A stretch of DNA of 64,000 nucleotides from Oxalobacter vibrioformis (GTDB lineage Bacteria; Pseudomonadota; Gammaproteobacteria; Burkholderiales; Burkholderiaceae_D), in the NCBI RefSeq assembly GCF_027118995.1, contig NZ_CP098242.1, forward strand, positions 1,240,001-1,304,000. Reading direction: 5' to 3'. A program made the position numbers and the translations under genes. Below the pieces are notes generated by a model. The model was not told the origin of the DNA, did not search any database, and saw nothing but the letters and a program-made list of their open reading frames with translations. This document shows, piece after piece, positions 17,847 through 27,281 of this stretch (the first letter of the stretch is position 1; each line of letters starts with the position of its first letter).

Positions 17847-18791
17847 GGCTTCCGTGGTTCGGAAGACCTCGGCGGTGGTTTGAAAGCCACCTTCGAACTG
17901 GAAAAGCGTTTTGACCTGTTTGACGGTACGAACGGCAACTCCAATACCGCAGCCTACAGGGCTCAAAGAGGGCAAAATGCCAACTCTAAAGACTGGGATG
18001 GCGCAGCCAACCTCGGTCTGGCAGGTAACTGGGGCCGTGTTCGTTTCGGTCGTGTGAACGAACTGACCACGGAAACCATCCGTAAGTTTGACCCGTTCTA
18101 TCAGTACGGCGTGGGTTCCATGCTGCTGAGCGCAAACCGCTCGGCTCGTATTGACAACACTGCTCGCTATGACTCCCCGAAATGGTCCGGCTTCTCCTTC
18201 GGCGCCAGCTATTCCCTGGGTCAGAATACCCGTAACAATGGTGCAACCACCGGCTGGGTGACGGAAAGCGCACATAACGATGGCTATGGCATCAACCTGT
18301 CCTATGACAACGGCCCGTTCATGGCAACTGCCAACTGGAGCCGTCTGGCTGACTCCGATGATGCTGATACATGGAACGTTGGTCTGGCCTATAAATTCGG
18401 TCCGGCACGTGTTTCCCTGCTGTATGAAAACACCAGCTACGAAGGTTGGGACAACGGTGGTAACAGCCGCCCAGCTCAAAACGCTAACCCATTTTCTGCT
18501 CAAGGTGGTGACTCCGACCTCTGGCTGCTCGGTCTGGAATGGGACATCGGCCCAGGCCAGCTTGACGCTTCCGTGCAGTACATGGACTTTGACCCAAGTG
18601 CCCGTGGTGTGAAAGATGCTGATGTCTATAAATATGCCATCGGCTACACCTACAACCTGTCCAAGCGCACTTCCGCTTATGCGCAGGTTTCCTACAGTGA
18701 TTTCGACGAAAGATCCGCTGGCAATTTCATCTCAGGCCTGGATCGCAGCGATATGTGGGGCTTCCAGATCGGTATGACCCACAAGTTCTAA
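17847..18791 (+). pseudogene. Promoterless 5'-truncated porin (silent porin cassette)
   Basis: About 315 codons of a Gram-negative 16-strand porin, homologous to the intact porin at 22012-23133 from GFRGSEDLGGG to the C-terminal Phe (GMTHKF). Signal peptide, first strands and ribosome site are missing. The homology starts abruptly at codon GGC, corresponding to the Gly after Ile in the intact gene; an upstream in-frame ATG at 17760 adds 29 unrelated residues without a leader. Barrel strands are almost identical to the intact copy, while differences cluster in predicted external loops (for example NNGATTGWVTESAHND and DNGGNSRPAQNANPF). The reading frame is undamaged, which argues for a maintained donor cassette rather than a decaying gene. 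Confidence 0.85.
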
Positions 18792-18852
18792 TCACTTGTG
18801 ATATCATGAAAATGCGGTTCGTCTGACGCATCTGACCGAAAAAGCAGTATCG

Positions 18853-18886
18853 AAAAACGCACATGTGAAAGCATGTGCGTTTTTTA
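18853..18886 (+). terminator. Terminator of the silent porin cassette
   Basis: AAAAACGCACATG-TGAAAG-CATGTGCGTTTTTT, a strong stem with a T run, the same as the one following the intact porin. Confidence 0.88.
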
Positions 18887-18899
18887 TATGATTTACCCC

Positions 18900-19520
18900 T
18901 TAGCCCAGATCATCCAGCACACGACGGCGGAATTTGACGCCCAAATCGTTGGCAATCCCCGCGCATGCAGCAATATCAACCCCCGGCAAACCATCCACCG
19001 CTGTAACCGTCACATCCGCTCCGGCTGCTTTTGCGCTTTTGATGAATTCCAGCATGGAGGCGTAAGTACCGGGTAATTTGGGATTGCAATGGCGGTTATA
19101 AACTTCCTCATTTTGCGCGTTAAGCGAAACCGACATGGACTGGATATAGCGGGCAAGCTCCGGGGCAACATCGCGCCCGTGCACAATATTGGCCACGCCA
19201 CTGGTATTTAAGCGAAGTCTGGCGCCCTTTTCCCGTAACGCACGGGCAACTTCCAGCAGCACATCAAGCCGCATGGTCGTCTCACCCATGCCGCAAAACA
19301 CGATCTCATCATAATCCGCCGGATTACCTGCCGCTTCAATCAGTTCTTCAACTGTCGGCTCATAACGAAGGCGCATGTTATATTCGCGCACACTCCATTC
19401 GCCATTGAATTTCGGACAAAACCGGCAACGCAGGCTGCACCGGTTTGTCACGTTCAGGTAACGGTTGTTGCGAATGGTATAGCCAATCACTTCTTCCGGT
19501 TTTATTGCGACATCGGTCAT
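18900..19520 (-). CDS. Radical SAM protein (short, TatD-linked type)
   Basis: A 206-aa radical SAM enzyme with the 4Fe-4S motif CSLRCRFC (C28, C32, C35), a GGE-like segment (FCGMGETTMRLD) and a barrel strand with LRLNTSG. It is shorter than most radical SAM enzymes and has no accessory Fe-S cysteines or SPASM domain. It resembles the short proteins often annotated as TatD family-associated radical SAM proteins, but no TatD gene is adjacent. The reaction is unknown. It lies within the segment bounded by inverted porin copies. Confidence 0.8.
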   Translation of the reverse strand: MTDVAIKPEEVIGYTIRNNRYLNVTNRCSLRCRFCPKFNGEWSVREYNMRLRYEPTVEELIEAAGNPADYDEIVFCGMGETTMRLDVLLEVARALREKGARLRLNTSGVANIVHGRDVAPELARYIQSMSVSLNAQNEEVYNRHCNPKLPGTYASMLEFIKSAKAAGADVTVTAVDGLPGVDIAACAGIANDLGVKFRRRVLDDLG

Positions 19521-19580
19521 CTGAAATTCTCCTGTAACCCTGCTTTCGCCGTCATCTGATTGGACAGCAATCCGGCGGAA

Positions 19581-19859
19581 TCATTTCATGAACATGCTGA
19601 TCAGCACCATGACCAGCCCGACATTAATCGCAATGTTCAGCTTTCGGGCCACCTTGCCATAGGCACGCAGGATATTGGCCAGCATCCAGCCCCCCCAGAG
19701 CAATATCTCACCGCCCCCGCGAAAAAGCTGTGTGTCTGTTTCTGCAACCTGAACGCGATAAATACCCTGGGTCAGAAATGCCAGGCAAATCAAGGCAAGA
19801 ATAAGACGAACGGGTTTTTTATTCACAAACTCCCAGAACGCCTGCATATTTGGATTCAT
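19581..19859 (-). CDS. Small membrane protein of unknown function
   Basis: A 92-aa protein with hydrophobic stretches at about residues 19-33, 48-62 and 72-90, so two or three membrane segments. It starts MNPNMQAFWEF, with the internal segment ETDTQLFRGGGE probably periplasmic or cytoplasmic. Similar small proteins of unassigned function are known in Burkholderiales, but I do not recognise a named family. Confidence 0.6.
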   Translation of the reverse strand: MNPNMQAFWEFVNKKPVRLILALICLAFLTQGIYRVQVAETDTQLFRGGGEILLWGGWMLANILRAYGKVARKLNIAINVGLVMVLISMFMK

Positions 19860-19944
19860 TTCAATTTCCTTTGCGCATCATACGGATGCGTATCCGCACG
19901 GTTACCTTATATGTACTATATATATATATGAGGTAATTGGGCTT

Positions 19945-21762
19945 TTATTCAACTGTAACCGATTTTGCCAGATTGCGCGGCTTGTCCACATCGGTTCCAC
20001 GAACAAGCGCTGCGTGGTATGCCAGCAGTTGAAGCGCCACCACATGCAATAACGGGGAAAGCACACCATAATTTTCCGGCAGGCGGATCACATGGATTCC
20101 CGGCTCGGAATGAATATGCGTATCAGAGTCGGCAAAGACAAAAAGCTGGCCACCGCGCGCCCGGACTTCCTGCATATTCGACTTCAGTTTATCCAGGAGG
20201 TCATCCCTTGGCGCCACCGTCACTACCGGCATCTGCTCGGTTACCAGCGCAAGCGGGCCATGCTTGAGCTCACCGGCCGGGTAAGCCTCGGCATGGATGT
20301 AGGAAATTTCCTTCAGTTTCAATGCACCTTCCAGCGCAATCGGATAATGAAGGCCCCGCCCCAGAAAAAGGGCGTTTTCATACCGTGAAAAAGATTCTGC
20401 CCAGGCAATGATCTGGGGTTCCAGCGCCAGTACGGCTGAAATAGCCGCCGGCAAATGGCGCAATTCGCGAAGATAATCCGCCTCCTGCTGCGGATTCAGG
20501 CGCCCCCGCAAGCGGGCAAAAACCAGCGTCAGCAAAAAGAGCCCGGCAAGCTGGGTGGTGAACGCTTTTGTAGAGGCAACCCCGATCTCGACACCGGCAC
20601 GCGTAATATAGGCCAGTTCGCATTCCCGCACCATTGCACTCGTTGCCACGTTACAGATCGTCAGGGTGTGTGCCATTCCCTGTTCCTTGGCATGCCGGAG
20701 GGCAGCCAGTGTATCGGCTGTTTCACCGCTCTGGGTGATCGTCAACACCAGTGTATTCGGGTTAGGCACACTGCTGCGATAACGGTACTCACTGGCAATT
20801 TCCACATTGACCGGAATGCCGGCCTTGGCTTCCAGCCAGTACTTGGCTGTCAGCCCCGCATAATAACTGGTACCGCAAGCCAGAATCAGGATGGAATCAA
20901 CGGTTTCAAAAACGGCCTGGGCATTTTCCCCGAAAATCCGTGGCGAAAAATCCTCGATCCCCTGAAGCGTATCCGCCAGCGCCTGCGGCTGCTCGAAAAT
21001 TTCCTTTTGCATGTAATGCTGGTAAAGACCAAGCTCGGCCGCAGCGGTATAAGCCTGGACAATACGGACTTCACGCAGAGCCGTCTTGCCATCCATGTCA
21101 TAAATATGGCATTGGTCCACATGCAGGTCGACAATATCACCCTCTTCCAGATAAATAATCTGGTCTGTCGTCCCGGCCAGGGCCAGCGCATCAGACGCCA
21201 GGAAATTTTCGCCTTCCCCCAGCCCCACCACCAGAGGAGAGTTTTTTCTTGCACCCACCATGCGAAGCGGTTCATCACGACAAATCACGGCAATGGCAAA
21301 AGCGCCGGTCAGACGACTGACCGCCTGTTGCACGGCTTCGAGCAGATTGCCCTGGTACAGCGAATCAATCAGATGGGCCATGACTTCGGTATCGGTCTGG
21401 CTGTCAAATTCATAGCCCTTGACAACAAGTTCTTCGCGCAACTCGACGTAATTTTCAATGATGCCGTTGTGCACCAGTGCGATGCGTTCGCGGGAAAAAT
21501 GCGGATGGGCATTCAGCGTGGTTGGCGGCCCATGCGTAGCCCAGCGGGTGTGCGCAATTCCCATAAAGCCAGTCAGCCCGAATGCATTGACCTGGCTTTC
21601 AAGATCAGCAACCCTTGCCGTACTGCGGCTGCGTCGCAGATTGCCTTCCGAAAAAAGGGCAATCCCGCAAGAATCATACCCCCTGTATTCCAGCCGCTTT
21701 AACCCCTCTATCATCATAGGGGTGATATCGCGCGCTGCCAGCGCGCCTACAATCCCGCACAT
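19945..21762 (-). CDS. glmS: Glutamine-fructose-6-phosphate aminotransferase (isomerising)
   Basis: A 605-aa GlmS, the first enzyme of UDP-GlcNAc synthesis. It starts MCGIVGA, so processing exposes Cys1, the glutaminase nucleophile; this fixes the start despite a weak ribosome site. HTRWATHG and HNGIIENY are the glutaminase-site motifs. Two SIS domains follow, with CGTSYYAG, the phosphosugar segment [20 protein letters not shown] and EVRARGGQ, ending in LAKSVTVE as usual. No glmS ribozyme is visible in the upstream 250 bp. It lies inside the potentially invertible porin-flanked segment. Confidence 0.97.
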   Translation of the reverse strand: MCGIVGALAARDITPMMIEGLKRLEYRGYDSCGIALFSEGNLRRSRSTARVADLESQVNAFGLTGFMGIAHTRWATHGPPTTLNAHPHFSRERIALVHNGIIENYVELREELVVKGYEFDSQTDTEVMAHLIDSLYQGNLLEAVQQAVSRLTGAFAIAVICRDEPLRMVGARKNSPLVVGLGEGENFLASDALALAGTTDQIIYLEEGDIVDLHVDQCHIYDMDGKTALREVRIVQAYTAAAELGLYQHYMQKEIFEQPQALADTLQGIEDFSPRIFGENAQAVFETVDSILILACGTSYYAGLTAKYWLEAKAGIPVNVEIASEYRYRSSVPNPNTLVLTITQSGETADTLAALRHAKEQGMAHTLTICNVATSAMVRECELAYITRAGVEIGVASTKAFTTQLAGLFLLTLVFARLRGRLNPQQEADYLRELRHLPAAISAVLALEPQIIAWAESFSRYENALFLGRGLHYPIALEGALKLKEISYIHAEAYPAGELKHGPLALVTEQMPVVTVAPRDDLLDKLKSNMQEVRARGGQLFVFADSDTHIHSEPGIHVIRLPENYGVLSPLLHVVALQLLAYHAALVRGTDVDKPRNLAKSVTVE

Positions 21763-21918
21763 TCCTGATTTATCCTTGTCTTATGCCACATTGGTGGCTC
21801 TGTTACCCGCCTTGGCCTATTTTTAGCCAAACCGCAAAAGCACTATTTTACTGACAAAATCATGCTTCGGCAGCAAAAAACAAAAACACAGGCAATAATT
21901 TGGATACTGCCTCCAAAA

Positions 21919-21951
21919 GAAAAACGCACATGCTTTCACATGTGCGTTTTT
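21919..21951 (-). terminator. Terminator of the intact porin
   Basis: AAAAACGCACATG-CTTTCA-CATGTGCGTTTTT, the inverted twin of the terminator after the porin cassette. Confidence 0.88.
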
Positions 21952-22977
21952 CGGTACAGCTTTTCGGGAAAATGCTTCAGACTGACCGCATTTTCATGAC
22001 ATCACAAGTGATTAGAACTTGTGGGTCATACCGATCTGGAAGCCCCACATATCGCTACGCTCCAAGCCGGAGATTGCTTTACCGGCGGATTGCTCGTCAA
22101 AGTCGCTGTAGGAAACCTGTGCATAAGCGGAAGTACGCTTGGACAGGTTGTAGGTGTAGCCGATAGCGTACTTGTAGACGTCAGCATCATATCCACCCTG
22201 GGCTTTGCTGGCACTTGGATCGAAGTCCATGTACTGCACGGATGCGTCAAGCTGGCCTGGGCCGATGTCCCATTCCAGACCGAGCAGCCAGAGGTCGGTA
22301 TCGAGGCCTCTAGCTTGCCAGCTGCTTTTTGCCTTCGGTGCGCTGTTACCGCCGCCAGCCCAGCCTTCATTGCTTGTGTTTTCATACAACAGGGAAACAC
22401 GCGCCGGGCCGAATTTGTACGCCAAGCCAACGTTCCAGGTATCGGAATCATCGGAGTCAGCCAGGCGGCTCCAGTTGGCGGTTGCCATGAATGGGCCGTT
22501 GTCATAGGACAGGTTGATACCGTAGCCATCGTTGCTCGCGCCTGATGAATAGAATGGGTTGGCTGCACCACCGTCGCCTACATAGCCACCATCGTTACGG
22601 GTGTTCTGGCCCAGAGAATAGCTGGCGCCGAAGGAGAAGCCGGACCATTTCGGGGAGTCATAGCGAGCGGTGTTGTCAATACGAGCCGAGCGGTTTGCGC
22701 TCAGCAGCATGGAACCCACGCCGTACTGATAGAACGGGTCAAATTTACGGATGGTTTCCGTGGTCAGTTCGTTCACACGACCGAAACGGACACGGCCCCA
22801 GTTACCTGCCAGACCGAGGTTGGCTGCGCCATCCCAGTCTTTGCCGGTAGCGCCTCTGTTTGCCTGATAGCCGGCGGTATTGGAGTTGCCCATTGAACCA
22901 TCAAACAGGTCAAAACGCTTTTCCAGTTCGAAGGTGGCTTTCAAACCACCGCCGAGGTCTTCCGAACCACGGAAGCC
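21919..22977 (-). repeat. Inverted repeat arm B (intact porin 3' module plus terminator)
   Basis: Counterpart of 17847-18886. The homology ends between the Ile and Gly codons of the intact porin at 22977, exactly where the cassette homology begins, so exchange there preserves the frame. Confidence 0.88.
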
Positions 22978-23133
22978 GATGCGGTTGTTGATGTTTTCGC
23001 CCATGCGGACATCACGGCCGGATTCCAAGATGTAACCGGTGTCAACAACACCATAGATGGTGACGTTGGATTGGGCATGTGCCACACCGGCAGCAGCGCC
23101 GAGTACAGCTAATGCGATTAAAGTCTTTTTCAT
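22012..23133 (-). CDS. Outer-membrane porin (Gram-negative general porin family)
   Basis: A 373-aa porin that forms trimeric diffusion channels in the outer membrane. A 20-residue signal peptide ending AHA precedes QSNVTIYGVVDTGY, the classical Burkholderiales porin first strand; the protein ends in Phe as required for Bam assembly. AAGGGAAG lies just before the ATG. From residue 54 onwards it is duplicated by the silent cassette at 17847-18791. Loops such as DGGYVGDGGAANPFYSSGASN and GGGNSAPKAKSSWQARGLD distinguish it from the cassette. The 416 bp upstream, to ribE, hold its promoter and no other gene that I can support. Confidence 0.95.
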   Translation of the reverse strand: MKKTLIALAVLGAAAGVAHAQSNVTIYGVVDTGYILESGRDVRMGENINNRIGFRGSEDLGGGLKATFELEKRFDLFDGSMGNSNTAGYQANRGATGKDWDGAANLGLAGNWGRVRFGRVNELTTETIRKFDPFYQYGVGSMLLSANRSARIDNTARYDSPKWSGFSFGASYSLGQNTRNDGGYVGDGGAANPFYSSGASNDGYGINLSYDNGPFMATANWSRLADSDDSDTWNVGLAYKFGPARVSLLYENTSNEGWAGGGNSAPKAKSSWQARGLDTDLWLLGLEWDIGPGQLDASVQYMDFDPSASKAQGGYDADVYKYAIGYTYNLSKRTSAYAQVSYSDFDEQSAGKAISGLERSDMWGFQIGMTHKF

Positions 23134-23549
23134 TTTTCTTCCCTTTTAAGAGATGTGTTGAAAATCCGTAGTAAAAAATATCCTGCTAAAACTTCCGGAT
23201 AAGTCATAGCTTAATCATATTGTGACCAACTTTCCAACAAATTAGTCACGGACACTGCAAAATCAGGCAAAAAATCACAAAAATGAGACAAAACTGTTGT
23301 ATTTTTGTAACACATCACCAGCAGGCCTGCCTTTTTCCCATATCAGGGAGAGAAAGAAAAACTGCTGTCGTTCCTGAGCCGCCTGCCAAACGCCTGACAA
23401 TTTAAAACCGGCAGCCTTGGAAAAAATATTAAAGCAATTTCTCAAGTTTGTTGCCGATTCAGGTCTGAATACACAGTTTTTTTCCGCTTCCTGTTGCATA
23501 AATGAGACAACCACACCCGGCGTTTTACCAGCATGGCTGAAAACAACGT
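23134..23549. other. Intergenic region upstream of the porin
   Basis: No convincing coding sequence. AT-rich leader and promoter sequence for the porin lie on the left side (multiple TTAAT/TATTTTT tracts). I see no tRNA, repeat or riboswitch. Confidence 0.4.
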
Positions 23550-24170
23550 TTATTGGCCGTCTGAAAGTGACAGCATCCGCTCGACATAGCGCGCAATCAG
23601 GTCTACCTCCAGATTGACCTTTTTTCCTGGAGACAGGTTTTTCAATGTCGTCACTTCAATAGTGTGCGGAATCAGGTTGATGGAGAAAAGGCAGCCCCGA
23701 TCCGTATCCTCGACGCGATTAACTGTCAGCGAAACACCGTCAACAGCAACAGACCCCTTGTAGGCAAAGTATTTCGCCATATCCTTAGGCGCCTCAATGA
23801 GCAGTTCCCACGACTCCCCCACCGGATCAAAGCGGCTGACAACACCAATCCCGTCAACGTGCCCTGCCACCAGATGGCCACCCAGCCTGTCGTCCAGTTG
23901 CAGGGCCTTTTCCAGATTGATGTCGCCCGGCACATCCAGGCCAGCCGTTCGGTTCAGGCTTTCCCGGGAAACATCCACGACAAAACCATCATCTGTTTTT
24001 TTCACTACCGTCATGCAGGCGCCACTGAGCGCGATCGAATCTCCCGGCTTGACATCATCCATCGGTAAATCGCCGGCATCAATATGAAGGCGCACCCCAG
24101 CGTCTTCACCTTCTCCCTGTAGCATAACGGAAGTGATACGGCCGACGGCCGTTACGATTCCTGTAAACAT
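23550..24170 (-). CDS. ribE: Riboflavin synthase, alpha chain
   Basis: A 206-aa riboflavin synthase that dismutates two lumazines into riboflavin. It has the internal duplication of the family: MFTGIV at the N terminus with VSRESLN, then the second barrel beginning HLVAGHVDGIG and VNRVEDT. The start at 24170 (MFTGIV) has GGGAGAGGAT upstream; the longer frame overlaps ribD. It lies 19 bp after ribD on the same strand, so the two are co-transcribed. ribBA and ribH are not in the window. Confidence 0.95.
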   Translation of the reverse strand: MFTGIVTAVGRITSVMLQGEGEDAGVRLHIDAGDLPMDDVKPGDSIALSGACMTVVKKTDDGFVVDVSRESLNRTAGLDVPGDINLEKALQLDDRLGGHLVAGHVDGIGVVSRFDPVGESWELLIEAPKDMAKYFAYKGSVAVDGVSLTVNRVEDTDRGCLFSINLIPHTIEVTTLKNLSPGKKVNLEVDLIARYVERMLSLSDGQ

Positions 24171-24189
24171 ATCCTCTCCCTTTGTTTTT

Positions 24190-25272
24190 TTATTCAAGAC
24201 GGGCAATCACGCGCAAATCCGGGCCAATCATGGCAATATCCCGAAACTGCATCCGTATCTGATCATCAAGTGACGCCAATGCAGGTAAACGGCATATGCT
24301 GTGCCCCTCATCCATAAGGGACGGCGCCAGATAAACCAGTAACTCATCCACACACCCCGCCTGTACCAGCGCACCATTTAATATGGCCCCGGCTTCCACA
24401 TGCACCTTGTTGATTTCCCGCCTGGCCAGCTCGGCCATCATTGCCGGCAAATCGACCCCGCCGTTTTTTCCGGGCATGACGATAATGTCCGTGCCCTTTT
24501 CTTTCAGCAGGGCGGTTTTTCCCGGGTCCGGCTGTGCACAGAACACCCAGGTGCCGCCCCCTGCCAGCACCTGGGCATCGGGTGAAATCCGCAGGCGGCT
24601 GTCCACCACAATGCGGCGAGGCTGGGATGAGACCTCAACAGCCCTGACGGTTAACTGCGGATCATCGCTTTCGACTGTGCCGATACCTGTTAATATCGCA
24701 TCCGCCCGTGCACGCCAGATATGCCCATCATCACGTGCCGCTGGTGAAGTAATCCACTGACTTTGTCCGCCGGGCAATGCCGTCCTGCCATCCAGGCTTG
24801 CGGCTGCCTTCAGCCTCACCCAGGGCCGCCCATGTTCTATGCGGGATAAAAAACCCAGATTCATCTCGCGGGCCTCGTTTTCCAGCACACCGGAAATCAC
24901 ATCAATGCCAGCGGCCATCAGTCGGGAAAAGCCTTCTCCGGATACACGGGGATCAGGATCTGTCATGGCAGCAACGACGCGGGACACTCCCGCCCGGATC
25001 AGGGCATCGGCGCAAGGCGCGGTCCGCCCATGGTGAGCGCAGGGCTCCAGCGTGACATACACGGTAGCCCCCTTCACCTCACACTCTTTTCTGGCCGCAT
25101 CGTCGAGCGCTTCAATTTCAGCATGGTTGCCTCCGGGGGGGCGGGTGCTTCCCTGACCAATAATCCGGCCATCCCTGACAATGACACACCCGACACGGGG
25201 ATTGGGCGCGACATGTGATGGCGGCTCGTTAACCATTTCTATTGCATAGCGCATGAATTCATCATGGGGCAT
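24190..25272 (-). CDS. ribD: Bifunctional diaminohydroxyphosphoribosylaminopyrimidine deaminase / 5-amino-6-(5-phosphoribosylamino)uracil reductase
   Basis: A 360-aa RibD carrying out steps 2 and 3 of riboflavin synthesis. The N-terminal deaminase has NHAEIEALDDA (zinc His and catalytic Glu) and TLEPCAHHGRTAPC (two zinc Cys). The C-terminal reductase begins near residue 150 (WVRLKAAASLDGRTAL) with WITSPAARDDGH and VDSRLRIS. GGGAGAGT is upstream of the ATG. I looked for an FMN riboswitch in the 100 bp upstream and saw none. Confidence 0.96.
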   Translation of the reverse strand: MPHDEFMRYAIEMVNEPPSHVAPNPRVGCVIVRDGRIIGQGSTRPPGGNHAEIEALDDAARKECEVKGATVYVTLEPCAHHGRTAPCADALIRAGVSRVVAAMTDPDPRVSGEGFSRLMAAGIDVISGVLENEAREMNLGFLSRIEHGRPWVRLKAAASLDGRTALPGGQSQWITSPAARDDGHIWRARADAILTGIGTVESDDPQLTVRAVEVSSQPRRIVVDSRLRISPDAQVLAGGGTWVFCAQPDPGKTALLKEKGTDIIVMPGKNGGVDLPAMMAELARREINKVHVEAGAILNGALVQAGCVDELLVYLAPSLMDEGHSICRLPALASLDDQIRMQFRDIAMIGPDLRVIARLE

Positions 25273-25374
25273 ACACTCTCCCGGATCTTACCCAAACCGG
25301 TATTTTATCCGGTTTATGTCTCAGCAATATGACGTACTTCGTACTGCCGAAGCAAAAGCAGGGCCTTTCATAAA

Positions 25375-25402
25375 AAAACCGCCTGTCAGTGCAGGCGGTT
25401 TC
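25375..25402 (-). terminator. Terminator of glyA
   Basis: AACCGCCTG-TCAGTG-CAGGCGGTT, a 9-bp perfect stem. On the minus strand it is followed by a T run (AAAAAAA on the plus strand at 25372-25378). Confidence 0.85.
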
Positions 25403-25419
25403 GTGAAAGAACCTCTTGA

Positions 25420-26664
25420 TCAGCCATAAACCGGAAATGCCGTTGTCAGCTTTTTCACTTCCGCACGGACACGCTCCAGTACTGCCGGATCTTCCGGACT
25501 GTCAATCACGTCCGCCAGCAGATTGCCCACCATCCGGGATTCCTCCTCCTTAAAACCACGCGTTGTCATGGCCGGGCTGCCCAGGCGGATACCCGATGTG
25601 ACAAAAGGCGTTTGCGGATCATTGGGGACCGCATTCTTGTTGCAGGTGATATACCCGCTGTTAAGAATGGTTTCCGCTGTACGGCCAGTGATATTTTTAC
25701 TGATCAGGTCAACCAGCATCAGATGTGACTCGGTGCGGCCGGAAACAATCCGGAAACCCCGTTCGATAAGGGTCTTGGCCAGGACATCCGCATTTTTGAG
25801 CACCTGCTCCTGATAGGTTTTGAATTCCGGCTGCAAGGCCTCCAGGAAAGCAACCGCCTTGGCGGCAATGACATGCATAAGCGGCCCGCCCTGAATGCCC
25901 GGGAAAACGGCCGAGTTGATCGGGCGCTCATATTCTGATTTCATCAGGATGAAGCCGCCACGCGGGCCTCTCAGCGATTTATGCGTGGTGGACGTAACGA
26001 AATCGGCGTGAGGAACCGGATTAGGATAAACGCCGGCAGCAATGAGGCCGGCATAATGGGCCATATCCACCATGAAGTAGGCGCCAACGTCCCTGGCAAC
26101 TTTTGCAAAACGCTCAAAATCAATCCGGAGCGAATAGGCTGATGCGCCCGCAATAATCATCTTGGGCTTTTTTTCATGGGCAAGGCGTTCCATGGCGTCA
26201 TAGTCAATTTCTTCCTTCTCATTCAACCCGTATGACACCACATTGAACCATTTGCCTGACATATTAAGCGCCATGCCATGTGTCAAATGGCCACCTTCTG
26301 CCAGCGACATGCCCATGATTGTGTCACCCGGCTGAAGCATGGCAAAGAAAACGCCCTGGTTGGCCTGGGAGCCTGAGTTGGGCTGCACATTTGCCGCCTC
26401 CGCGCCAAAAAGCTGTTTAACACGATCAATCGCCAGTTGCTCGGCAATGTCCACAAATTCACAACCGCCATAATAGCGGCGGCCCGGATAACCTTCTGCA
26501 TATTTATTGGTCAGTTGCGACCCCTGTGCCTGCATGACTGCCGGGGAACAATAATTCTCGGAAGCGATCAGCTCAATATGCTCTTCCTGGCGAATATTTT
26601 CACTCTGAATAGCGTTCCACAGCGCCGGATCAACGCGGGCAATGGTCTGGTCTTTTGAGAACAT
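25420..26664 (-). CDS. glyA: Serine hydroxymethyltransferase
   Basis: A 414-aa PLP enzyme interconverting serine and glycine with tetrahydrofolate. It carries IELIASENY, the tyrosine-rich [36 protein letters not shown] and [14 protein letters not shown] with the Schiff-base lysine. The start at 26664 (MFSKDQTI) has GGAG 6 nt upstream; seven extra codons in the open frame are not needed. Monocistronic, followed by a terminator. In an oxalate user glyA links C1 and glycine/serine pools to the glycerate pathway. Confidence 0.97.
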   Translation of the reverse strand: MFSKDQTIARVDPALWNAIQSENIRQEEHIELIASENYCSPAVMQAQGSQLTNKYAEGYPGRRYYGGCEFVDIAEQLAIDRVKQLFGAEAANVQPNSGSQANQGVFFAMLQPGDTIMGMSLAEGGHLTHGMALNMSGKWFNVVSYGLNEKEEIDYDAMERLAHEKKPKMIIAGASAYSLRIDFERFAKVARDVGAYFMVDMAHYAGLIAAGVYPNPVPHADFVTSTTHKSLRGPRGGFILMKSEYERPINSAVFPGIQGGPLMHVIAAKAVAFLEALQPEFKTYQEQVLKNADVLAKTLIERGFRIVSGRTESHLMLVDLISKNITGRTAETILNSGYITCNKNAVPNDPQTPFVTSGIRLGSPAMTTRGFKEEESRMVGNLLADVIDSPEDPAVLERVRAEVKKLTTAFPVYG

Positions 26665-26932
26665 GTCATACTCCAATAAATACAATTTTGTTGATGGTCG
26701 CCTTGAAAACTGCTGGTGCCGTATTCAAGACAGGAGTTTCCGGCAAAACATTTTTTCCGGTAATTTTATAATGTGAAAAACAGAATATTTTACAATAGGG
26801 TTTCTGTTACCAGCAAGAAAATGCCGGGCGATCACTTTCTTCGCCAATGCAAGTCCGTGAAGCGCCAGAAAGAAAGCCCTGTCTGTTTTCCCTGAGCGCT
26901 TTATAATCAGCAAAACCCTTAGAAGGATCGCC

Positions 26933-27115
26933 ATGCCAACCATCACCGTTCAACTGCTTGAAGGCCGGACCCTTGAACAAAAACGCCATTTTGTCAAAGC
27001 AATCACAGACGCCGCCGCCAAAACGCTCGATTGCAATCCCGGATCGATCCATGTGATTATCCATGAAATCCGGAAAGAAGACTGGGCAACCGGCGGTAAA
27101 CTCTGGAGTGACTGA
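26933..27115 (+). CDS. 4-oxalocrotonate tautomerase-like protein
   Basis: A 60-aa member of the tautomerase superfamily, beginning MPTITVQLLEGRT. Removal of Met exposes Pro1, the catalytic base. The Arg of the family (about residue 12) and the hexamer-forming beta-alpha-beta layout are recognisable, as is the C-terminal WATGGKLWSD. AAGGATCGCC upstream supplies the ribosome site. No aromatic degradation genes are nearby, so the substrate is unknown. Confidence 0.87.
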   Translation: MPTITVQLLEGRTLEQKRHFVKAITDAAAKTLDCNPGSIHVIIHEIRKEDWATGGKLWSD

Positions 27116-27281
27116 CTCGATAACATCACGGATCAAACGCAAAATCAATTGCATAGATGACAAAGACAATGCTTGCTGTCGATGCATATAGCATGTAAAG
27201 TATTGCCGTACGGAATCTTTTATTTTAAAAATCAAAGCGGAAGGCGCTGTTGTGCCTTTTATTATTAACGGAGTGGCATAA

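Larger units (their letters stand above)
17847..18886 (+). repeat. Inverted repeat arm A (porin cassette plus terminator)
   Basis: A segment of about 1.04 kb, including the porin 3' module and its terminator, is repeated in inverted orientation at 21919-22977. The first 75 bp or so are identical or nearly so; the divergence lies in loop codons and the spacer after the stop. Confidence 0.88.

Noticed and set aside
17730-18503. Upstream extension of the integrase to 584 residues
   Set aside because: The added part is antisense to the porin cassette; the ATG at 17729 gives a normal integrase.
20455-21702. Rightward 415-codon open frame inside glmS
   Set aside because: Antisense shadow of a strongly conserved gene; its residue content is unlike a real protein family.
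25273-25374. FMN riboswitch before ribD
   Set aside because: None of the conserved RFN stems are visible in the roughly 100 bp upstream.
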